NCBI GenBank assembly: GCA_937981955.1 | Contig: CALJNA010000028.1 | Location: 1 to 62,996, forward strand | Source of the DNA: an uncultured Granulosicoccaceae bacterium | GTDB taxonomy: Bacteria; Pseudomonadota; Gammaproteobacteria; Granulosicoccales; Granulosicoccaceae | Reading direction: 5' to 3' | DNA length: 62,996 nucleotides | Shown: positions 57,051 to 62,996 of the stretch, in pieces | How positions within the stretch are numbered: the stretch's first letter is position 1 | Layout: each line of letters begins with the position of its first letter | Notes under the pieces: model-generated | Told to the model about the DNA's origin: nothing | Seen by the model: only the letters and a program-made list of their open reading frames with translations | Database searches by the model: none | Position numbers and translations under genes: made by a program

Positions 57051-58547
57051 ATGAAACCCGATGTCATCATTATTGGCTCAGGTATGGGTGGTGCAACGCT
57101 CGCAGCAACGTTGGCTGCGACGGGTCTACATATTCTTATCCTCGAAAGAGGTAAATATTTAGAATCCGGCCCGTACGATCGCGATGCCGCAGCAATTTTT
57201 CAAGATGGTGTTTTTAGACCAGAAGAAAGTTGGCTTGATTCAAAAGATAAACCGTTTAATCCGGGAAACTATTACAACGTAGGCGGTAATTCCAAGTTCT
57301 ACGGTGCTGTACTAATGCGATATCGACGTGAAGATTTTGACCCCGTTCGCCATGTAGGAGGCACGACCCAGGGTTGGCCCATTTCGTACGAAGACCTGGA
57401 GTGTGATTATCAAGCCGCTGAAACACTCTATTCAGTAAGAGGGACAGTAAAAGAAGATCCTACAGAGCCAAAACACTCTGGTTGCTATCCCTACGAACCA
57501 GTTCCCGATGAACCAGATATCGCAGACTTGCGAGTTCGTTTAAAGGCGGCCGGGTTAAACCCCTCGTCATTGCCATTGGGTGTAGATATCGATACCTGGC
57601 TTAACGCTGGCAGAACAACCTGGGATGCGTACCCAAATACCTGTGATGGGAAAATGGATGCAGAAATCTGCGCACTCCGTGAAGCGCTGGCGTATGAAAA
57701 TGTGGTGCTTAAAACCGATGCACATGTTGTTTCGCTCAGCTGTAATAGTGAGTCTCAAGTAGACAATGTCGTTTGTAACATTGAAGGCAAACTACACCAT
57801 CTTTCCGCACCGATGGTTGTGTTGGCCGCAGGTGCAGTTCAATCGGCTGCTTTACTGTTGAACTCTGCAAGTAATGAATACCCGAAAGGAATTGCGAATA
57901 GATCTGATCAAGTTGGTCGTAATTTCATGAATCATAATTGTTCCGCAATTTTAGCACTACACCCGATGAGAGTGAATAATGCTGTTTATCAAAAAACGTT
58001 AATGCTAAATGATTTTTATCGAGCCCAGAATAAGAATGATGTTCCCTTGGGTAATATCCAGCTGTTAGGGAAAGTTACAGGGCCTGTATTAAAGGCAAAT
58101 TCAAAACTTCCACTATGGTTGGCGAACTTGATCGCGTCGCGGAGCATTGACTTTTACGCAATGTCAGAAGATTTACCAAACCCCAACAGCAGGGTAACGA
58201 TTAAGAATGGTCAAATCAAACTCGATTGGAAGCGTTCCAATTGGGATACACATATTCGACTGGTGCGTAAAACTAAAAGTGTATTACGGCAAGTAGGGTT
58301 TCCGATCGTGTTATCGCAGGTATTTGATCGGCGAACACCATCTCACCAATGTGGTACAGCGAGAATGGGGACAGACCCTAGATCGAGTGTTGTTGATACT
58401 TTTTGTCGATCTCATGACCATCAAAACCTATTTATCGTTGATGCATCTGTACTTCCTACATCAGCTGCAGTGAATCCAGCCCTGACTATTGCTGCGTTAG
58501 CGATACGAACCGCGAAACACGTTCAAGAAAAGGAGTTTGCGACATGA
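57051..58547 (+). CDS. GMC-family oxidoreductase (first)
   Basis: A 498-residue flavoenzyme. The N-terminal FAD motif IIGSGMGGATLAATL (about 6-20), the GGNSKFYGAVLMRYR segment (about 77-91) and the C-terminal SHQCGTARMGTDP with ALTIAALAIRTA mark the GMC_oxred families, in the form seen in sugar and glucoside dehydrogenases. The His in the HQCG motif and the Asn in NPALT likely form the active-site pair. It should oxidise a sugar-type alcohol. GTG 57048 adds one residue; ATG 57051 is chosen. The next gene overlaps by 4 nt. Confidence 0.88.
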   Translation: MKPDVIIIGSGMGGATLAATLAATGLHILILERGKYLESGPYDRDAAAIFQDGVFRPEESWLDSKDKPFNPGNYYNVGGNSKFYGAVLMRYRREDFDPVRHVGGTTQGWPISYEDLECDYQAAETLYSVRGTVKEDPTEPKHSGCYPYEPVPDEPDIADLRVRLKAAGLNPSSLPLGVDIDTWLNAGRTTWDAYPNTCDGKMDAEICALREALAYENVVLKTDAHVVSLSCNSESQVDNVVCNIEGKLHHLSAPMVVLAAGAVQSAALLLNSASNEYPKGIANRSDQVGRNFMNHNCSAILALHPMRVNNAVYQKTLMLNDFYRAQNKNDVPLGNIQLLGKVTGPVLKANSKLPLWLANLIASRSIDFYAMSEDLPNPNSRVTIKNGQIKLDWKRSNWDTHIRLVRKTKSVLRQVGFPIVLSQVFDRRTPSHQCGTARMGTDPRSSVVDTFCRSHDHQNLFIVDASVLPTSAAVNPALTIAALAIRTAKHVQEKEFAT

Positions 58548-59302
58548 ATGCAGTTGCATTGGTTACCGGCGGTCAGCAAGGCATTGGTCTTGGTATTGTT
58601 AAAGAACTAGTACGCGCGAATTTTCAAGTTGTTATAGCTTCCCGCTCTGATGCGAAAATTACGGATGTACAGGAGGTGCTTGAGGAATTTGGTAGCAAGG
58701 TTTCCTACTTCCAGCACGATGTGAGAGCGATAGAATCGGTTCCGGGCTTGTTGGATGAAATTGAGGCAGAAGTAGGGCCTGTCACAACATTTGTCAGTAA
58801 CGCTGGTGTTGGAGCACCCAAGAGAGGTGACATATTAGATCTTGAGCCAGAAAGTTTTGATTTTGTTTTGAACGTTAATTTACGTGGTGCTTTTTTCTTT
58901 GCGCAGGAAGTAGCGCGGCGTATGTTGACGCTTGAATGCGATATTTATCGCTCGATCATTTTTGTGACTTCAGTTAGTGCATCCATGGTTTCGGCTGAGC
59001 GTTCTGAATATTGTATATCCAAAGCAGGAGCGAGCATGATGAGTCAACTTTACGCGGTACGCCTTGCACCCCATGGTATTGGTGTTTTTGAGTTACGTCC
59101 GGGGGTGATCGCCACGGAAATGACCGCTGGCGTTAAAGATAAATATACCGATCGAATACAGCAAGGCCTGGTTCCAGCCAGCCGATGGGGCAAGCCATAT
59201 GATATTGGCCAGATTGTAGTGCCACTGGCCACGGGACAAATGGGCTTTGCTACTGGTGCAGTCATTCCAGTTGATGGCGGCTTATCAATATCCAGACTTT
59301 AA
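58544..59302 (+). CDS. Short-chain dehydrogenase (FabG-like)
   Basis: A 252-residue classical SDR with TGGQQGIGLG (8-17), SNAGVG (about 85), the catalytic Ser in VTSVSASM and YCISKAG (about 153), and the C-terminal VDGGLSISRL. The organisation is that of 3-ketoacyl-ACP reductases and many sugar dehydrogenases; its location suggests it reduces or oxidises a pathway intermediate. It overlaps the preceding GMC gene by 4 nt. Confidence 0.9.
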   Translation: MNAVALVTGGQQGIGLGIVKELVRANFQVVIASRSDAKITDVQEVLEEFGSKVSYFQHDVRAIESVPGLLDEIEAEVGPVTTFVSNAGVGAPKRGDILDLEPESFDFVLNVNLRGAFFFAQEVARRMLTLECDIYRSIIFVTSVSASMVSAERSEYCISKAGASMMSQLYAVRLAPHGIGVFELRPGVIATEMTAGVKDKYTDRIQQGLVPASRWGKPYDIGQIVVPLATGQMGFATGAVIPVDGGLSISRL

Positions 59303-59327
59303 ATACAGCTCTTTTTGAGAAATTGAT

Positions 59328-60917
59328 ATGAGTAGTGGCTATGATTTTATAGTTATTGGAGGAGGTTCAGCCGGATGTGTTCTGGCCTCGAGACTATCAG
59401 AAATCTCTGATACCACCGTGCTATTGCTCGAAGCCGGTGGCAGTGATAGACATCCTTATTATCATTTTCCGGCTGGGTTCGCCAAAATGACCAAAGGCAT
59501 TGGTTCATGGGGATGGCAAACAACACCGCAGAAATCAATGCAGAACAAGATTTTTAATTACACACAGGCGAAAGTAATTGGTGGCGGTTCTGCGATCAAC
59601 GCGCAAATTTATACCCGTGGTGCAGCGGAGGATTATGATGAGTGGAGTCAAATGGGTTGCGAAGGTTGGAGCTACAAGGATGTATTACCCTATTTTAAGA
59701 AGTCGGAAGACAATGACACCTATAGAGATAAATATCATGCCAAAGGTGGATTACTAGGTGTATCCATGCCTTCTGCCCCCTTACCAATCTGTGATGCTTT
59801 CATTGAAGCTGCAGGGCAGCTTGGTATTCCAAGAACGGTGGATGTTAACGGCAGTCAACCTGATGGTGCGGGTTATTATCAACTTACTCAGCGAAAAGGT
59901 CGGCGCTCATCTGCTGCAATGGCGTTTCTATCACCAGCAAGAACGCGTAAAAATTTGACGATAAAAACACGGTCTGCTGTTCGACGCATCATTGTGCAAC
60001 GCGGACGCGCTACAGGTATCGAGTTATTAGATGGAAAAATAATCACAGCGGATAGTGAAGTCATTCTTTCTTCAGGAGCAATTGGTTCGCCTCGGTTGTT
60101 GCAACTGTCCGGGATCGGCCCTGCGGATCACCTTGGAAGTATTGGCATCGATGTCAATCTGGATCAACCAAGTGTTGGTGCCAACCTGCAGGATCATCTT
60201 GACTTGTATGCGATAAGCGAAGTATCAGGCCCTCATACCTACGATCGGTATGCGAAACCACACTGGACAGTTCTTGCTGGTTTGCAGTATCTGCTCACAC
60301 GTACCGGCCCTGTTGCGTCAAGCTTGTTTGAAACTGGCGGTTTTTGGTACGCAAATGAATGTGCGCGATCGCCAGATATACAGTTGCATCTGGGTTTGGG
60401 CACTGGCATTGAGGCCGGTGTAGAGGCCATGGTCAATGGGGGTGTGACACTTAATGCCTGTCATTTACGTCCTCGCTCTCGAGGGACAGTTCGTTTACTG
60501 AGCGAAAACCCCACAGACATGCCATTAATTGACCCCAATTATTTATCCGATCCGTACGATCGGCAGATGTCGATTAGTGGCTTAAAACTAGCGCAGGATA
60601 TTCTCTCCCAGAATGCTTTAAAACCATTTATTTATGCTGAAAGGCTACCGGGTCCTGAAGTTAAAACTGATGATGACTACTTCAATTTTATTTGTACTCA
60701 TTCTAAAACAGCGCATCATTGTGCAGGGACCTGCCGCATGGGAGTGGATTCTGAGTCGGTGTTAAATCCACGTTTGCGCCTCAACGGGGTTGATGGTCTG
60801 CGTGTCGCTGATGCGTCGATTATGCCAACGGTCAATTCTTCCAACACGAACGCTGCTTCTATCATGATTGGTGAAAAAGCCGCCGATATGATCAAGCAAG
60901 ACTATGGGTTAATTTAA
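59328..60917 (+). CDS. GMC-family oxidoreductase (second, choline-dehydrogenase-like)
   Basis: A 529-residue flavoenzyme of the BetA/AlkJ type. It shows [17 protein letters not shown] (5-21), LLEAGG (about 32), a [14 protein letters not shown] motif (about 85-98), the active-site [12 protein letters not shown] (about 464-475) and [17 protein letters not shown] near the end. It is distinct from the first GMC enzyme, which has the shorter N-terminal module. It is preceded by a 25-nt gap and followed by the Dabb gene with a 1-nt overlap. Confidence 0.9.
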   Translation: MSSGYDFIVIGGGSAGCVLASRLSEISDTTVLLLEAGGSDRHPYYHFPAGFAKMTKGIGSWGWQTTPQKSMQNKIFNYTQAKVIGGGSAINAQIYTRGAAEDYDEWSQMGCEGWSYKDVLPYFKKSEDNDTYRDKYHAKGGLLGVSMPSAPLPICDAFIEAAGQLGIPRTVDVNGSQPDGAGYYQLTQRKGRRSSAAMAFLSPARTRKNLTIKTRSAVRRIIVQRGRATGIELLDGKIITADSEVILSSGAIGSPRLLQLSGIGPADHLGSIGIDVNLDQPSVGANLQDHLDLYAISEVSGPHTYDRYAKPHWTVLAGLQYLLTRTGPVASSLFETGGFWYANECARSPDIQLHLGLGTGIEAGVEAMVNGGVTLNACHLRPRSRGTVRLLSENPTDMPLIDPNYLSDPYDRQMSISGLKLAQDILSQNALKPFIYAERLPGPEVKTDDDYFNFICTHSKTAHHCAGTCRMGVDSESVLNPRLRLNGVDGLRVADASIMPTVNSSNTNAASIMIGEKAADMIKQDYGLI

Positions 60918-61231
60918 TGATTAGACATATTGTGCTGACCAAATTCAAGCCGCACATTTCTGAAAAGCAGATTTCGGGCATTTACTCCGATTTACATGCG
61001 CTGACAAAAAAACTTTCTGGTGCGCACAGGTTTTTTGGTGGGCGATCTGAAAGTCCCGAGAACATCGAGCGCGGTTATATGCATGGTTTTGTTATTGACT
61101 TTGATAGTTGGGATGCGTTGCAGCAATACGCAGATAATCCTGAACACAAAGCACTCGGTGCACAACTGGTTGAAAATGCAGTTGGTGGAATCGATGGCAT
61201 TCTCGTGCTTGATATTGAAAACTCTGGATAA
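60917..61231 (+). CDS. Dabb (stress-responsive alpha/beta-barrel) domain protein
   Basis: A 104-residue protein starting [19 protein letters not shown], then GYMHGFVIDFDSWDALQQYADNPEHKALG, the pattern of the Dabb family of small dimeric alpha/beta barrels. Members include cyclases and decarboxylases as well as proteins of unknown role. It is coupled to the upstream GMC gene by a 1-nt overlap and to DUF993 by a 3-nt gap, suggesting it works with them. Confidence 0.88.
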   Translation: MIRHIVLTKFKPHISEKQISGIYSDLHALTKKLSGAHRFFGGRSESPENIERGYMHGFVIDFDSWDALQQYADNPEHKALGAQLVENAVGGIDGILVLDIENSG

Positions 61232-61234
61232 TAG

Positions 61235-62401
61235 ATGCTTAAACTACCTACTGATGATGGGATGCTTCAGAGCTATACACTGTTCGGGCAACCCTTGGTT
61301 CCACGAGCTCCGAAAGTGCCCTTGTCTCGAATAGCTTTTGCTGCCGCACACGTAGCAAGCGACCCGGTCCGCGAACGAAATCCTTGGGACACCAGACCGG
61401 CTGTGGATTGGGATTCGACGCTGGCGTTTCGCAATGGCCTTTGGGACCAGGGGCTTGGTTTAGCGGAAGCCATGGATACCGCACAACGAGGAATGGGTGT
61501 TGACTGGTTAACGGCGAAGGAATTAATCGAACGCACAATGTTATCTGCCAAGGCGCATTCACTAAAACCACGTGTGGCCTGTGGCGCAGGGACCGATCAT
61601 AAGTCGCTTGAGGAGCTTGTTGATGCTGGTGCGATACTCGCGGCTTATCGGGAACAGGCGGAAGCAATCGAGGCTGTGGGTGGACAGTTAATATTGATGG
61701 CATCACGTGCATTTACTTCAATAAACGCAACACCCGACGATTACTATAAGGTGTATCGAAAATTGATTGATGAAGCCAGCGAACCTGTAATTCTGCATTG
61801 GCTGGGGGAAATGTTTGATCCTGCCTTGTCGGGATACTGGGGCGCGAGAGATGTAGAGGATGCTAACGATTTTGTTCTGTCTTTGATTCATGAAAACCCT
61901 TCAAAAGTAGACGGGATAAAAATTTCCTTACTCAATCAAGCACACGAAGAAGACTTCCGCTCCCGTCTACCTGAAGGAGTGCGCTTGTATACAGGTGATG
62001 ATTTCAACTACGCTGATTTGGTAGCTGGCAAAGGAGGGCAGTTTAGTCACGCATTGTTGGGAATCTTCGCAGCTATAGGGCCTGCAGCTTCTCAAGCACT
62101 TGAAGCACTTGCAACAGGCGATACTGATACATACCATGCCTTGCTGGCACCAACCGTACCGCTCAGCAAAGAGATTTTTAAGGCTCCAACACGCTTTTAT
62201 AAAGCTGGCATTGCATTTCTGGCATGGTTGAACGGTTACCAATCCCACTTTATAATGCCAGCTGGCTTCCAATCCAGCCGAGAAATCACGCATTATGCTA
62301 AGGTCTATCGACTCGCTGACTCATCCCGATTGCTACTTAATCCAGAAATTGCAGAATATAGAATGAAGTCTCTTTTAACGGTTCATGGCATAGATACCTG
62401 A
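61235..62401 (+). CDS. DUF993-family TIM-barrel protein (DHDPS-like)
   Basis: A 388-residue protein resembling DUF993, a distant relative of dihydrodipicolinate synthase/class I aldolases. Segments include RNPWDTRPAVDWDSTLAFR, QLILMASRAF and DGIKISLLNQAHE, whose Lys is a candidate Schiff-base residue, and VRLYTGDDFNYADLVAGKG. The reaction is not known. It sits at the end of the enzyme block with the regulator 7 nt downstream, so a C-C cleavage or dehydration step is a reasonable guess. Confidence 0.82.
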   Translation: MLKLPTDDGMLQSYTLFGQPLVPRAPKVPLSRIAFAAAHVASDPVRERNPWDTRPAVDWDSTLAFRNGLWDQGLGLAEAMDTAQRGMGVDWLTAKELIERTMLSAKAHSLKPRVACGAGTDHKSLEELVDAGAILAAYREQAEAIEAVGGQLILMASRAFTSINATPDDYYKVYRKLIDEASEPVILHWLGEMFDPALSGYWGARDVEDANDFVLSLIHENPSKVDGIKISLLNQAHEEDFRSRLPEGVRLYTGDDFNYADLVAGKGGQFSHALLGIFAAIGPAASQALEALATGDTDTYHALLAPTVPLSKEIFKAPTRFYKAGIAFLAWLNGYQSHFIMPAGFQSSREITHYAKVYRLADSSRLLLNPEIAEYRMKSLLTVHGIDT

Positions 62402-62408
62402 TCTCAAT

Positions 62409-62996
62409 ATGGCACGACGTCCCACTATACTGGACGTAGCCAGACATGCTGGCGTCTCCAAATCGACTGTTAGCCTGGTCTTGCAAGATAGCTCGTCTGT
62501 AAAAGAGTCGACTCGGCTTGCTGTTCGTAAGTCCATGGTAGAAATTGGTTATGTCTACAATCGGTCTGCGGCAAAACTTCGCTCAGCATCCTCCGGTTTG
62601 ATCGGTTTAGTTATCAATGATGTCCGTAATCCTTTTTTCACAGAATTTGCTGTGTCACTACAAATGAATCTGGCTGAACAAGGGTATGCAACCGTTATTG
62701 CGAATACAGACGAAGATCCAAATTTACAAAATCGAACTATTTCTTCATTGATTGAACATGGCATATCCGGGTTGATCATATCCCCGGCCTATGGGTCTGA
62801 AAAGAAGACGATTAAAGCACTTGAAACGGCAGCCGTTCCTACAATACAAGTTTTTCGTCGACTTGATGAAAATTGCCCTCAATTCCCGTTCATAGCTCCG
62901 GACTACGAACTTGGTAGTGCCCTTGCCACACAGGAGTTAATAAACACCGGTTGTAAGCGCATTGCGTTTCTCGGTGGCTTGGATGGTCGGCCGGTG
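62409..62996 (+). CDS. LacI-family transcriptional regulator (partial, cut by the window end)
   Basis: The first 196 codons of a LacI/GalR regulator. The N-terminal helix-turn-helix (about 5-26) has TILDVARHAGVSKSTVSLVLQ, and the hinge and periplasmic-binding-like domain follow (GLIGLVINDVRNPFFTEFA). Its position 7 nt after the DUF993 gene and the paired palindromes at the operon promoter make it the probable local regulator. The effector-binding half lies outside the window. Confidence 0.93.
   Translation, partial: MARRPTILDVARHAGVSKSTVSLVLQDSSSVKESTRLAVRKSMVEIGYVYNRSAAKLRSASSGLIGLVINDVRNPFFTEFAVSLQMNLAEQGYATVIANTDEDPNLQNRTISSLIEHGISGLIISPAYGSEKKTIKALETAAVPTIQVFRRLDENCPQFPFIAPDYELGSALATQELINTGCKRIAFLGGLDGRPV

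Noticed and set aside
1..62996. CRISPR arrays, tRNA genes, insertion sequences or phage genes
   Set aside because: No spaced palindromic repeats, tRNA-like cloverleafs, transposase motifs or phage structural genes were recognised in the reading; a dedicated scan was not run.

Overview
The window reads as chromosomal DNA of a Gram-negative, probably marine, gammaproteobacterium. Evidence for this is the end of a proteobacterial rplQ, the order uvrA - YajR-type MFS - ssb, a FimV/HubP-like protein, a metK-ahcY pair, many lipobox proteins and a DadA-type dehydrogenase. Species-level placement (a Granulosicoccus-like lineage is possible) is only a guess. No tRNA, rRNA, insertion sequence or CRISPR array was recognised.

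Layout. 1-7063: rplQ end and terminator, an ABC exporter, a DMT permease, an SDR, gpsA, a phytanoyl-CoA-dioxygenase-like protein and a homoserine-dehydrogenase-like oxidoreductase. 7488-20818: a lipoprotein followed by a complete tad (Flp type IVb pilus) locus, all on the + strand: flp, cpaA/tadV, cpaB/rcpC, cpaC/rcpA, a small lipoprotein, tadG, two tadE-like pseudopilin genes, cpaE/tadZ, cpaF/tadA, tadB, tadC and tadD. 20866-29110: a mixed housekeeping/accessory stretch. Its highlight is a tandem glycine riboswitch (24346-24543) in front of a DadA-like D-amino-acid/glycine dehydrogenase. 29140-42129: uvrA, an MFS transporter, ssb, a lipoprotein with a propeller-like sequence, the metK-ahcY operon with a palindromic operator and a strong terminator, a small lipoprotein, a glycosyltransferase and an S9 peptidase. 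42181-46200: a GntR/UTRA regulator with a direct-repeat array upstream, and a large FimV-like protein.

46453-62996: a tightly packed 15-gene catabolic operon that runs off the end of the window. A near-consensus promoter carries two perfect LacI-type palindromes 22 bp apart. It is followed by a Gfo/Idh/MocA oxidoreductase, a CoA-transferase, an enoyl-CoA hydratase, an aldehyde dehydrogenase, a carbohydrate ABC importer with two paralogous binding proteins, two GMC oxidoreductases, an SDR, a Dabb protein, a DUF993 TIM-barrel protein and a LacI-family regulator cut by the window edge. The gene content suggests import of a sugar or cyclitol-like compound, several oxidations, and then CoA-thioester chemistry. 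That combination does not match a pathway I can name and is the best candidate for an undescribed system here.

The tad block looks more AT-rich than uvrA or the catabolic genes by eye, but I did not compute this.
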